Positions 35,001 to 64,000 of a stretch of DNA of 64,000 nt are shown piece after piece; position 1 is the first letter of the stretch, and every line of letters begins with the position of its first letter. The stretch covers positions 106,719 to 170,718 of the forward strand of contig NMRB01001342.1 in NCBI GenBank assembly GCA_002633025.1, written 5' to 3'. A program made the position numbers and the translations under genes. The notes under the pieces are model-generated. The model was not told the origin of the DNA, made no database searches, and worked only from the letters and a program-made list of their open reading frames with translations. Origin of the DNA: Notospermus geniculatus (Eukaryota; Nemertea; Pilidiophora; Heteronemertea; Lineidae).

Positions 35001-38000
35001 GTCGGTGGCGTCAATGATACTGACGAGACTAGAGACGACATGCGACTGACATTCGGAACTGGTGGATTCGATGCCATGTTGACGCATGGAGAATGCAATG
35101 AATGTGGTTCATCACAATCCGTCACCAGGACAAATCTTGAGGGATATCTCATGTGAACACCACCTATGAAAGGAAAGAGAAACACACATTTAAACCAATA
35201 CATACAGGGAAGACATCAAAATCAATGGCAGGTTATTTTGACCCCCACAAATGAACACAGACGGGTGACAGACACAACACAACTCCCCCATGTGTGATGT
35301 TCTTTCGTCAGATCTTGCATCCACTTAACACACTCCTGTGTAGTACTACACGGTGATACTCACCAACAATAACCTCCACCATACTCGGAACTTTCAATTC
35401 ATTAGGTGCATCGTTCCTCTCCGGAGAATCGATCATGTAGAACTGGCGCCACTCCTCCAAGAGCTTGCGCACTACAGCATCAGAATCCTTATACGTCTGA
35501 CCAGTCAGTACCCCGGTCAAACCATGGGGGGCCAAGATCACTGAAAACAAATGTATCAATGGTGAATATCTTGATCGACCAATCTATTCTATTTCTAAGG
35601 AAGATGACAATATTAACCCCCAAAGCAAAGGGTTTCTCCACGAAGTACACCTACCTTGAACCCCGTTGGCAGCCTCCTGGGCAAGCATGACCTGTTTCAT
35701 GGTCAGCGGTCGCACTGGCGGGTGCTGGCGAACGTCGATACTCGAGCATACTGTACTTTCCCCGTGAAGGAAAAACGAGAAGGATATCGACAGATGAGGC
35801 CTGAAAACACAACCAAAATTGTCTTTTACAACACCTTTCAAAGATTGCCTTTAAAACACCTTTCATTTTCAGAGTATACCAGATACATTCACCCTGGGAC
35901 TCTCCTGTACACATAATGTATGGCATCATGAACTAGGTGAACAGGTTGCATCTTTACACTGTCTAGTGTCTACATGTATGCATCAATGAAGTGGATCCAT
36001 ATTGAATTTAAGTTGTTCACCACTCAGCAGTTTCAAAAGATGACATTCACAATGCACAAAAACCACTCTTCTGAAGCAGCTGTTGTCATCTCCACACACA
36101 ATTAAATATAGAGTAGTCTGGGTCGCACAGTATTTTTAGTCATTTTTTTGCATTTGACGCAAAGACCAGAGATTTTTTGACAAAATGAGCGATTTCTTGC
36201 AATCATTTCCAAAATGACGTACAATATAAGGCCATCCATACGAATATGTTTGTTTGCTGTATTACATGTACATGTACCCTAATCAGGGTTTTTACAATGG
36301 GTAGGTACGTAGACAGCTAATTCTGCCTTTTCTCAGTTTTTGTTAGGTACCGTAAACTCCACTATTTACATTGTATAAAATATTTTGCCTTTTCAGGGTC
36401 ATTGCAAGGCCAACAAGGACGCATCCATCTTTTTATGTTCTAAGAAAACAGAACTTTACATGTAACTTCGTGTTTAAGCTTCCGGCTTCCTAATTATGAC
36501 CACACCACCACTCAGTGGTGTGGTCAGTATTGTTTTCTTCGCAGGACGCAAAATTTTTCTCTACCACTTTTTCTTTTCTCCATCTTACGTCACCATAACA
36601 AACCAGCTTCTGACCAAAACATTTGTGGTGTGGTCATGAATTCACTTTCAGTGAATTAAGTGAATTCTCAGTTCTAGTCATCACTACCATCAGACATGCA
36701 AATGAAGGACACAATAGGACATGTGCAAATCCACATGCATTAGGCATTAGGTAGGCATTCAAAGCAAGGACCTTGCACATCATGAAGCATAGACTACAGC
36801 CTACACGGTGAGTATGCCAACAGCTGATAACCTTGACTCAACCATTTAGCTCTGTTTTGATTGATATGGTAGCTGTGTTTGATAGCGATGTTGTTGTCAG
36901 TGTGTGATAAAGACTGTAGGAGAGCTGTGAACAGAGAACCTGTGCCAACAAATTGCACATGATTATCACATACTGATACAAGCAGAATGTGTACCACAGA
37001 AGTCCATCTCACTAAGATATACATGGTGGGAAGCCTACATGTACATGGTATCCATGTAACTCTAATTATCATGAAGAACTCATCCCAAAATCAGCTTGCT
37101 GGCCATGCTCCTGTACTAACAACACAATATTCAACCAAGCAGGAACAACCTGCAAACGCACAAGCTCTGAGTGGTTGATAAGCATCTATAGACTATCAAA
37201 CCCTCACTATACACCACATACCACTATGGTTGCCATAGCAACACTGTCAACTTCTACAGATTTTTACCTCTGTTCTACTGAAGCTGGAGCACTTAGCATA
37301 ATTTGAAGCACGGTACAGTAGCAGAACATGGGAGAGGCAACCTCTCCAGCATCATCTCTAAATAACAATCAGCATCTTGAATCTCGATGTTGACACTCTG
37401 GGCAAGGGGATGGTATTGAAGACAGATCATGGGAACACTCCCACTTAATTCTAATTGGTAACACTGGCAGTCAGCTTATCGGCAACATAGCTGTAATCTC
37501 ATCTTAGGAATCATGCAGCAGACTGGTGACATGACCAGATTTTTTTATTTGGGAAAGGTCAAACACATCAGATGATGTGCATGCCATTTGATAGCATACA
37601 TTGTACCAGGGGAGAACATACTGCTTTTTCAATGACTGTGGTAGAGTAAATTTGATTATTATCTCCAATGGAAGTCCAGATTGGTTGCAACAAAACGTAA
37701 TGCTGGGATTTTCAAAAATATTTTGATGGTTATTATGTTATAGTCAAAGTAGGTCCGGTCCATGTGAGCATTGGTTTTCTAACATGACATGACATTCCTT
37801 CAATCAAAACACTGTGCAGATTCAGAACATAAGCTTTGGTTTACATACACCCACAATACAACACTACACTCATCATGATCATCACGAAGAGTACCTAGGC
37901 ATGACTGAATCAGTAACACAGGAGTATCACATGCAGTGTTTATTTGATTTGACAAGTGGCAAAACACAAAGGCCATGAGGTTACTGAAAGCATGTTACTG

Positions 38001-41000
38001 GGAGAACTCTGTTATCCAAGATTGCCCTATATATCACCATTCTATATTATAAGTGTTGAAGAATACTCACCCTTTCTCTGTTGAGAGACCAGAAGACGAA
38101 CAATCATAGGAAGTGTCATACGGCTGCACAAACCATTTTCCGAGTCGTACAAAATTCCTCTGCAGAAGATATCTGTAATGAGATGAAAAGGGAGGAGTTA
38201 TTTATTTTTTTTCAGTCAAACTATGTCAGTACATGAATGGACGCTATTTTATCCACGAAGTCTTCATGACTTTTCTCCATTTTCATGACATCATGACTGA
38301 CTGGACAGAAGTACGAGTGCAAATTTGCAACCACGGAATTTGGAAGCCACGATGACAAAACTAGTACTAGCTCATTGCAATCCAAGCATTCAAACTTCAT
38401 CAAATTATTCAACCTTCACACTGACAAGACTTTTTACAACAATTCAACATATTTTGTTTTCATATCATGAAACCTTCAATAACCACACCAGATTATGAAG
38501 GTTGTATCAGCAAAATGTAATACACCTGCCAGATGAATCCCAGGCAATTACATGAAATGATGAGAGATAATCAAATCTACATATAATTGAAATGCAACAC
38601 ACAAACATGACAGAACTACACACAATGCTTAATCCCCATATTGCAACACACTTGAAATTCTCTCCATAAACCAGATTAATTATGCCGAATACATCATTGG
38701 CGACAAGCTGCCATCTCTTAACATCACTGTATCAGGTCAATCTATAGTGATGGACTACAGACCGTCACAGCAGCATCTCAGGAAGATCAATTTCTCATAG
38801 ACGCTCCTCTCCCTTGCAGGTATTATCTCACTGGTTGGTTATGCTGCTCAGCTGCGAACACACGGCGATCTCATCAATCAAGCAATATGCACTGCTCCTG
38901 GCGTAACGAGCCTCTGCTTTATATTCATTGATTCTATAATCCATGAACATCGAGGCCTCATTACTCATGCGCAGGTCTAAATAATAAATTAGGCAGTCCA
39001 CCGGGAATTAACTGTCTTCTCATCCAATATGGAGAATTACATTCCTAACCTAATGCAAATAATCCCAACAGCGACTCTTCCCGAGGCTAAATCTATTGAT
39101 TGAATTTTTTCAGCAAGTATAGTATGCATCACTGCTTTTCCACTGATATCACTCTAACAAGTTACATACATAAAATCTAAGATACATCTTCTCGCAACAT
39201 TTACCAAGACCTTGAAACACATGCAATAAATTCTCTACGACTAATCTGTAAGAATTGGGTTGTTGACTGAGGAAAAAGATACTCCAGCAGACGAGAGTAA
39301 CCTCTACGTACATGTATTCACCACAACAACTGGGACCATTTGGCTTTACCTTGAATTGGTATAGTACCAACGTGATGGAATTCAAAATATCATTTTTTTA
39401 ATTATTAGTGGAGCTTAACTGCCAGATAACTGGAGCAACTTGAAACTGATTTATTTCAGTGAAACCAATGCACTGCACCTTTCTTTTGGTCATAAAATAC
39501 AGTATAAGTAATGATGATGTCAACCCAGGTTCAGATTAAGCAGGTGCTCATTGTTAACAGTATATCCTGCTGGTGTGAAGCAGTTAGCTGCATAGAGAGA
39601 TCTGAATCATAACAGGGCTTGAAATATTGGGTGCCCGAAGGCCCACAGGCACCTTTGTCTGACGACCGGGGCACCAAAAATCAATAATATACGTAGAACA
39701 TGCCCGACCGGGCACTAAACTCCCATCATAAAAAACTGAAACCACCTTATTTGGGCACCCACAAAAAAAGTCCTGGGCACCAAGAAATGAAAAGTCACGA
39801 AAAGCAGGGTGCCCACCAAGGCTCCAGAAAATTTTTCAAGCACTGCATAAAATGAAGAGTTGAAGAAATTCCGTAAGAAGACATGCACTGCCCCTAGGCC
39901 TAGGCCACACATAAATTGCACAGGCCGCAGATAAAATTGCACACGAATGAACTTACCTTTCAATTAGGTTGTGAAGAGCCTTGAACAGCAATGTTCGACA
40001 TTCATAGGAGAGACCTGCATCCCAGCTACCCTGTTCTGCTTCTGTAAAACAAGAACAGCATTATTATGTAATGAACCAGACTGTGTGAATGTAGTTTCAT
40101 TGGGCGCCCTGGAAAAGAGCATAACAGAGAAAATATAACAGACAGAAAAGAAAAATAGTATCAATGATCAGTCATGTCAGTATGGCAAATAAAATGGAAA
40201 TATTTCATTGAGTATGACATGAGTATCTACATACTAGGTTTTTTTAATGAACCCCTCTTCATAAAGCAGCCATGACCCTCTATGGGAAAAATTTGGCATA
40301 GGCCCCTATGGTCAATTGCTCAAAGAATTTGAGATTCAATTGAATTACACATGGTCATTCTTCTGCAGCAAAATGCAACCACTGTCAACAAGTGGAAATG
40401 ACATCCCTGGCACCAGAGACCTAAGTGGTGACAAGCAAGTTCAGGATGAAGACATACCTGTCAACTCTGGCGCAAGCAGCTCCTGCAAGTTGGATGGCTG
40501 TGCTCCATACCAGAACAACCACAGTTCCTTACTGTAGCAGTACTGGTCATTGCCACGAATATCTATAGTCGACTTCTGCACCCTTTTCCAACAGCAGAGA
40601 ATATCTGCCTGGGTGCAGCGACTGAATGACAGCAGAACAGGGTCATCCAAGGGCTCTGCTGAAGAACCACTATCTGTGCTGTATCTACGCCATTTTATCC
40701 CACACAAATCCGTCTGAAAAATAAGACAAAATCTTTGAGGATGTGAAGTGTACACAAGCCACAAGCCACAAGCTTTATCCTGAATGGAGATCTGTCCACA
40801 GTTCAACCTGCCAACATAGGAAATATTCTTTCAAATAGTAGATAATTCCAAATCCAATTATTCTTCAAAAAATATACATTGCCTGGAAATGTATATTTTT
40901 TTGAAGAATTTTGGATTTGGAATTACAATGTATCCAGTCTACTATTTGAAAGAAACTGGATGGATTGAAGGGCGGCATGTTTCACAAGTTTTTGGAGAAA

Positions 41001-41739
41001 GTGTCCAATAATACCCAGCGACTGGTAGACCTAATACTCTCCGTTACCCTAATCACGTTTAACACTTTGAGATATGCTTTGTATTAAAGTTAGATAAATG
41101 TTCAAAAAAGTCCGGCGGTGAAAGTGTTAATGGTTCCATTAGCGATTAGGCTACATGTATATGACAGTGTCAAGTGAAATCCCATTCTGCAAATGGATGT
41201 GTGACAAAAAAAGACGTTGTCTGTCATGGGAATATCAATCAAAGTGAAAGGCAAAAACCCAACTCTTCGGCCAATTTGTTTCTGGATGCCAAGAAGAGGG
41301 AAGAGGAAGGAACCGGCATATTGCACGAAATTTCACATTAACTACCAGTACACTTACTACTTCCTCAACATTCACTTTTCTCTGAAGCCACATGATACTG
41401 TGTACATGACGTACAAAATGTACACTGCATACATTATAATACCTTGTGCATGCAGATTCCAACGTACCCCCTTCTCTCTCAGCTTTCAGATCAATTTATA
41501 ACACAATTTAAGCAACGGACATGATAGAAGACGAACTAGACAGGTTACACACACAACAACAGGGGCTACAGGAGGCGAGCAGGGGGCAATTTCGTCAATT
41601 ATAAAGATGACGGATTCTCCGCACATCGACGCAAGACCACGGACATCATTTATTCAATCAAAGAACTCACCAGAGCAAACAAATTCGTATAACAATCCTC
41701 CAAACTACAGCCGTTTAGCAATGTATTTGGGTGACTCAT
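26057..41739 (-). CDS. MED13: MED13, Mediator kinase-module subunit
   Basis: MED13 links the CDK8/cyclin C/MED12 kinase module to core Mediator in the nucleus. 23 exons: 41739-41671, 40713-40458, 40041-39957, 38172-38071, 35800-35655, 35540-35364, 35163-34731, 34511-33714, 33574-33264, 32550-32408, 32145-32040, 31835-31517, 31234-30516, 30343-30218, 30019-29757, 29603-29294, 29078-28908, 28731-28508, 28395-28213, 27997-27356, 27109-26678, 26457-26342, 26189-26057. The total is 6264 nt, or 2087 residues; human has 2174. The N-terminus is [20 protein letters not shown]. Other landmarks are LTPPTSP (degron), [52 protein letters not shown] and C-terminal [12 protein letters not shown] and [18 protein letters not shown]. 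All exon phases agree. A start for exon 11 at 32139 is also possible. Confidence 0.97.
33143..33159. repeat. Poly-C run in a MED13 intron
   Basis: Seventeen consecutive C bases lie in the intron between the exons at 33264 and 32550. It could form G-quadruplex or i-motif structure on the transcribed strand, and its length is prone to sequencing slippage. A short GA run follows at 33235-33245. Confidence 0.8.
36496..36637. mobile_element. 142-bp inverted-repeat element in a MED13 intron
   Basis: ATGACCACACCAC at 36496-36508 pairs exactly with GTGGTGTGGTCAT at 36625-36637. An internal copy at 36515-36525 makes a second, smaller hairpin (GACCACACCAC / GTGGTGTGGTC). The element family is not recognised. 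Confidence 0.55.
39615..39846. repeat. Inverted-repeat element with TGGGTGCCC words
   Basis: GGCTTGAAATATTGGGTGCCC at the left is complemented, with divergence, by GGGTGCCCACCAAGG...TTTTTCAAGCA at the right. GGGCACC-type words recur five or six times inside. It lies in the MED13 intron just downstream of exon 3 (39957-40041). It is probably an old MITE; the termini are too diverged to define a target duplication. Confidence 0.5.
40825..40954. repeat. 130-bp hairpin in MED13 intron 1
   Basis: The left arm ATTCTTTCAAATAGTA...AATTCCAAATCCAA...TTCTTCAAAAAATATACATT pairs with the right arm AATGTATATTTTTTTGAAGAA...TTGGATTTGGAATT...TACTATTTGAAAGAA. The loop is about 8 nt and one bulge of about 13 nt is present. 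The transcript of either strand would fold into a long stem. It may be a MITE or a foldback element; no target duplication was found. Confidence 0.65.
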
Positions 41740-42018
41740 GGTCACTCCATGATCTCTAACTATGGTTAGATGTTATTTAACCTTAAAAAGGGGAGAAAAT
41801 GACCATTAATTTGGCCAAAATCATAGAATTCACTAAATTTTTGCATAAAATGGCGACGGTAATGGCGACTGCAAGAACAACAAGGCGGTAAGGATACTTG
41901 GCTCTGATTCGCTGAATCAGTCACGGGGCCCACATTGACCTACAAACATCAAGACATGCAAAATGGCCTCTGCCTGTCTGGTTTTGGCAACTTCATGCAC
42001 GAATAACTGAGCAACGGG
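41740..42018. promoter_or_regulatory. Short divergent MED13/BLTP2 promoter region
   Basis: Only 279 bases separate the MED13 (minus) and BLTP2 (plus) start codons. The stretch contains AAAATGGCGAC at 41847-41857 and a second ATGGCGAC at 41862-41869. Both resemble YY1 sites, which are often found just inside TATA-less promoters. No TATA box is evident. Two housekeeping genes sharing one promoter is the simplest reading. Confidence 0.5.
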
Positions 42019-59657
<17,639 letters not shown>

Positions 59658-60229
59658 GTATGTATCAGCAAAATGAATCCCTTAACCATGGAAAACAGCA
59701 TTCATAGAAGTTCACATCGAAAAACCAGTGCATTCCATCCACCATCTGGATGCAAGGAATGTTGTATAACCTGTTTTGATTTTCCTCGTCATGAACATTT
59801 TTCAAGAATTCTACTTTCTTGATTCTGTCTGGTGCTTGGTTCTGTCCTCGGACACCCTGGTATCAAAATGTGCTAACACTTATTACCGGTTAAAATTACA
59901 CTTTGATACTGGTTTCCAAAAACACTTCTATTGTCTACTAGATGCCAAGTCTGTGAGTGTCCCTCTTGTTATTCACCTAAATTGATTATAGCGTGGTGGA
60001 GTCCAACACACAAGTATGTTTTGCATCATTTCAAGCCTCCTCAAAACTGAACTACCGGTATGTAGGTGTCCGAGTGCAAATTTTTATAGTATCTCTCTTG
60101 CCGTTGTCTTCATATAACTACTCAGGAAATTCCAAGCACATAACATAATTTCAAGCCTGCACTATACTGTACAAGTAATCCCTTAGCTATTCCTGAATGT
60201 TCTCTACTGGCCTTCACTTCGATGATTAT
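59658..60229 (+). other. BLTP2 intron, unique part
   Basis: This starts at the donor ATG|GTATGT after the last visible exon. No further exon matching the BLTP2 C-terminal region is recognisable before the minisatellite. CTACCGGTA-type words occur but no repeat structure is evident until about 60230. Confidence 0.6.
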
Positions 60230-63200
60230 ATTGTAGCCAGGAAATTCCCAGCAGAGGTTTGTGCTGGCATCATTTCAAGCTTGCACAACACTCTACGAGG
60301 AGTCCCTCAGCCTTTCCTGCACTGGTTTCTCGTTCCGTCATCTAGGCTGACAGCAGCCAGGAAATTATCAGCACAGGTATGTGCCAGCATCATTTCAGGC
60401 CTGCACAATACTGTACTCGGATTCCCTTAGCCATTCCTGAGAATGTACCTCCGTCCATTGTTTTGGTTGACTGTTGCCAGGACAATACTGTACTAGGAGT
60501 CCCTTAGCCTTTCCTGAACATGTTTCTCGTTCCTTCTTCTAGGTTGACTGTAGCCAGGAAATTCCCAGCACAGGTATGTGCTGGCGTCATTTCAGGCCTG
60601 CACAGTACTGTACTAGGAGTCTCTGCGCCATTCCTGTAAGTGTCTTTCCTCCCGTTGTCTAGGTTGACTAAGTTGACTGTAGCCAGGAAGTTCCTAGCAC
60701 ATGTTTGTGCTAGCATCATTTTCAGGCCTACACAATACTGTATGATGAGTCCCTTACCCATTCCAGGAAGTGTCTCTCCTGCCGTTCTGTTGGTTGACTG
60801 TAGCCAGGAAATTCCCAGCACAGGTATGTGCTAGCATCATTTCAGGCCTGCACAATACTGTACTAGGAGTCCCTTAGCCTTTCCTGAACATGTTTCTTGT
60901 TTCATCGTTTAGGTTGACTGTTCGAGGAGTCCCTTGGCCATTTTTGAAAGTGTCTCTCCTGCCACTGTTTTGGTTGACTGTTGCCAGGGAATTCCCAGCA
61001 CAGGTATGTGCTGGCATCATTTTCAGGCCTGCACAATACTGTACTAGGAGTCGAGCCCTTGGCCATTCCTGAAAGCGTCTCTCCTACTGTTCTGTTGGTT
61101 GACTGTAGCCAGGAAATTCCCAGCACAGGTATGTGCTAGCATCATTTCAGGCCTGCACAATACTGTTCGAGGAGTCCCGTAGCCATTCCTGAAAGTGTCT
61201 CTCCTGCCGTTGTGTTGGTTGACTGTAGCCAGGAAATTCCCAGCACAAATATGTGCTGGCATCATTTCAGGCCTGCACAATACTGTACTAGGATTCCCTT
61301 GGCCATTGTTAAAAGTGTCTCTCCTGCCATTGTTTTGGTTGACTGAAGCCAGGAAATTCCCAGCACAGGTATGTGCTAGCATCATTTCGGGCCAGCACAA
61401 TACTGTACTAGGAGTCCCTTAGCCTTTCCTGAACATGTTTCTCGTTTCATCGTTTAGGTTGACTGTAGCCACGCAGTTCCCAGCACAGGTATGTGCTAGC
61501 ATCATTTCAGGCCTGCACAATACTGTACTAGGAGACGAGCCCTTGGCCATTGTTGGAAGTGTCTCTTCTGCCATTGTTTTGGTTGACTGAAGCCAGGGAA
61601 TTCCCAGCACTGGTATGTGCTGGCATCATTTTCAGGCCTGCACAATACTGTACTAAGAGTCCCTTGGCCATTCCTGAAAGTGTCTCTCCTGCCATTTTGT
61701 TGGTTGACTGTAGCGAGGAAATTCCCAGCACACGTATGTGCTAGCATCATTTCAGGCCTGCACAACACTGTACTAGGAATCCCTTAGCCATTCCTGAGAA
61801 TGTGTCGCCTTTCATTGTCTTGGTTGACTGTAACCAGGACATTTCCAGCACAGGCATGTGCTAGCATCATTTCAGGCCTGCACAATACTGTACTAGGAGT
61901 CCCTTAGCCTTTCCTGAACATGTTTCTCGTTCCTTCGTCTACTAGGTTGACTGTAGCGAGGAAATTCCCAGCACAGGTATGTGCTGGCATCATTTCAGGC
62001 CTGCACAGTACTGTACTAGGAGTCTCTTCGCCATTCCTGTAAGTGTCTTTCCTCCCGTTGTCTAGGTTGACTAAGTTGACTGTAGCCAGGAAGTGCCCAG
62101 CACAAGTATGTGCTAGCATCATTTTCAGGGCTACGAGGAGTCACTTAGCCATTCCTGGAAGTGTCTCTCCTGCCGTTCTGTTGGTTGACTGTAGCCAGGA
62201 AATTCCCAGCACAGGTATGTGCTAGCATCATTTCAGGCTTGCACAATACTGTACTAGGGGCCCCTTAGCCATTCGTGAGAATGTTTCTCCTTCCATTGTC
62301 TTGGTTGACTGTAGCCAGGAAATTCCCAGCACAGGTATGTGCTAGCATCATTTCAGGCCTGCACAATACTGTACTAGGAGTCCCTTAGCCTTTCCTGAAC
62401 ATGTTTCTCCTTCCATCATTTCAGGCCTGCACAATACTGTACTAGGAGTCCCTTAGCCTTTCCTGAACATGTTTCTCGTTCCTTCGTCTACTAGGTTGAC
62501 TGTAGCGAGGAAATTCCCAGCACAGGTATGTGCTGGCATCATTTCAGGCCTGCACAGTACTGTACTAGGAGTCTCTTCGCCATTCCTGTAAGTGTCTTTC
62601 CTCCCGTTGTCTAGGTTGACTAAGTTGACTGTAGCCAGGAAGTTCCCAGCACAGGTATGTGCTAGCATCATTTCAGGCCTGCACAATACTGTACTAGGAG
62701 TCCCTTAGCCTTTCCTGAACATGTTTCTCGTTCCATCGTCTTGGTTGATTGTAGCCAGGAAATTCCCAGCACAGGTATGTGCTAGCATCATTTCAGGCCT
62801 GCACAATACTGTACTAGGAGTCCCTTAGCCTTTCCTGAACATGTTTCTCGTTCCATCGTCTTGGTTGATTGTAGCCAGGAAATTCCCAGCACAGGTATGT
62901 GCTAGCATCATTTCAGGCCTGCACAATACTGTACTAGGAGTCCCTTAGCCTTTCCTGAACATGTTTCTCGTTCCATCGTCTTGGTTGATTGTAGCCAGGA
63001 AATTCCCAGCACAGGTATGTGCTAGCATCATTTCAGGCCTGCACAATACTGTACTAGGAGTCCCTTAGCCTTTCCTGAACATGTTTCTCGTTCCATCGTC
63101 TTGGTTGATTGTAGCCAGGAAATTCCCAGCACAGGTATGTGCTAGCATCATTTCAGGCCTGCACAATACTGTACTAGGAGTCCCTTAGCCTTTCCTGAAC

Positions 63201-64000
63201 ATGTTTCTCGTTCCATCGTCTTGGTTGATTGTAGCCAGGAAATTCCCAGCACAGGTATGTGCTAGCATCATTTCAGGCCTGCACAATACTGTACTAGGAG
63301 TCCCTTAGCCTTTCCTGAACATGTTTCTCGTTCCTTCGTCTAGGTTGACTGTAGCCAGGAAATTCCCAGCACAGGTATGTGCTAGCATCATTTCAGGCCT
63401 GCACAATACTGTACTAGGGGCCCCTTAGCCATTCGTGAGAATATTTCTCCTTCCATTGTCTTGGTTTGGTTGACTGAAGCCAGGAAATTCCCAGCACAGG
63501 TATGTGCTGGCATCATTTCCGGGTCTGCACAATACTGTACTAGGAGTCCCTTGGCCATTTTTGAAAGTGTCTCTCCTGCCACTGTTTTGGTTGACTGTAG
63601 CCAGGAAATAACCAGCACAAGTATGTGCTAGCATCATTTCAGGCCTGCACAATACTGTACTAGGAGTCCCTTAGCCTTTCCTGAACATGTTTCTCATTCC
63701 ATTGTCTTGGTTGACTGTAGCCAGGAAATTCCCGGCACAGGTATGTGCTGGCATTATTTCAGGCCTGCACAGTACTGTACCAGGAGATCCTTCGCCATTC
63801 CTGTAAGTGTCTTTCCTGCCATTGTCTAGGTTGGCTGTAGCCAGGAAGTTCCCAGCACAGGTATGTGCTGGCATCATTTTAAGGCCTGCACAGTACTGTA
63901 CTAGGAGTCCCTTGGCCATTGTTGAAAGTGTCTCTCCTGCCATTGTTTTGGTTGACTGAAGCCAGGAAATTCCCAGCACAGGTATGTGCTGGCATCATTT
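60230..64000. repeat. Minisatellite of about 30 units with 120-bp period
   Basis: Tandem copies of a unit reading TAGCCAGGAAATTCCCAGCA, CAGGTATGTGCTAGCATCAT, TTCAGGCCTGCACAATACTG, TACTAGGAGTCCCTTAGCC and so on run to the window edge. From about 62741 to 63340 five consecutive units are effectively identical at exactly 120 bp. Earlier units (60230-62740) vary by substitution and by indels of up to 60 bp. The array lies in a BLTP2 intron. Because 120 is divisible by three, long spurious frames appear on both strands. Confidence 0.95.

Noticed and set aside
60504-63979. Minus-strand open frames of 60-118 codons with repeated HTCAGNFLATVN-like segments
   Set aside because: They are by-products of a 120-bp (40-codon) tandem repeat: once a frame is open in one unit it stays open. 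There is no start context, splice structure or homology.
60230-64000. Regularly spaced repeats resembling a CRISPR array
   Set aside because: The units are contiguous, with no unique spacers, and the host is eukaryotic. It is a minisatellite.
60230-64000. Hammerhead-ribozyme-type satellite
   Set aside because: The unit lacks the conserved CUGAUGA core and the three-stem arrangement; only one short hairpin is present.

Overview
This is a eukaryotic genomic window. It has multi-exon genes with GT-AG introns, no operons, and many short inverted-repeat elements. Gene content (ciliary CFAP251, SH2B adaptor, Mediator MED13, PIGL, BLTP2/KIAA0100) points to a bilaterian animal. The abundant GTAGGCCTAGGCCTAC-type and ACATGTACATGTA-type intron words and the gene relationships suggest a marine invertebrate deuterostome, most likely an echinoderm. 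The species call is inference; the protein families are firm.

Layout. (1) 1-6021 is non-coding, with several inverted-repeat elements. (2) 6022-6711, minus: first coding exon of an SH2B-family adaptor whose remaining exons are not visible. (3) 7095-7515: four copies of a CTCF-like motif in convergent orientation. (4) 8398-18077, minus: CFAP251 (WDR66). It carries a recent in-frame tandem duplication of its C-terminal exons and an apparent frame break in its long first exon. (5) 18078-18920: divergent promoter region with an RFX X-box-like site. (6) 18921-21431, plus: complete seven-exon PIGL. (7) 21432-26056: 3' regions of the convergent PIGL and MED13 genes. (8) 26057-41739, minus: complete 23-exon MED13, about 2087 residues. 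(9) 41740-42018: short MED13/BLTP2 divergent promoter. (10) 42019-59657, plus: BLTP2 up to its C-terminal coiled coil. The exons after the N-terminal anchor are missing around an N at 42587, and one segment is duplicated with an N at the seam (55898). (11) About 60230-64000: a minisatellite of 120-bp units inside a BLTP2 intron, running off the window.

The genes are unrelated in function: signalling adaptor, motile-cilium radial spoke/calmodulin complex, GPI-anchor synthesis, transcription and bridge-like lipid transfer. They appear as two divergent pairs (CFAP251/PIGL and MED13/BLTP2), with PIGL and MED13 converging. Human orthologues or paralogues lie on 12q24 (SH2B3, MED13L, CFAP251) and chromosome 17 (PIGL, MED13, KIAA0100), so the window looks like a piece of an ancestral linkage group.

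Most unusual features: the in-frame CFAP251 duplication with a fused exon; about 30 tandem decoy exon-like units with a hairpin at each donor-like site; a 420-bp convergent CTCF-like cluster; near-perfect 100-bp palindromes; and a mobile-element insertion for which the empty site is also present in the window.
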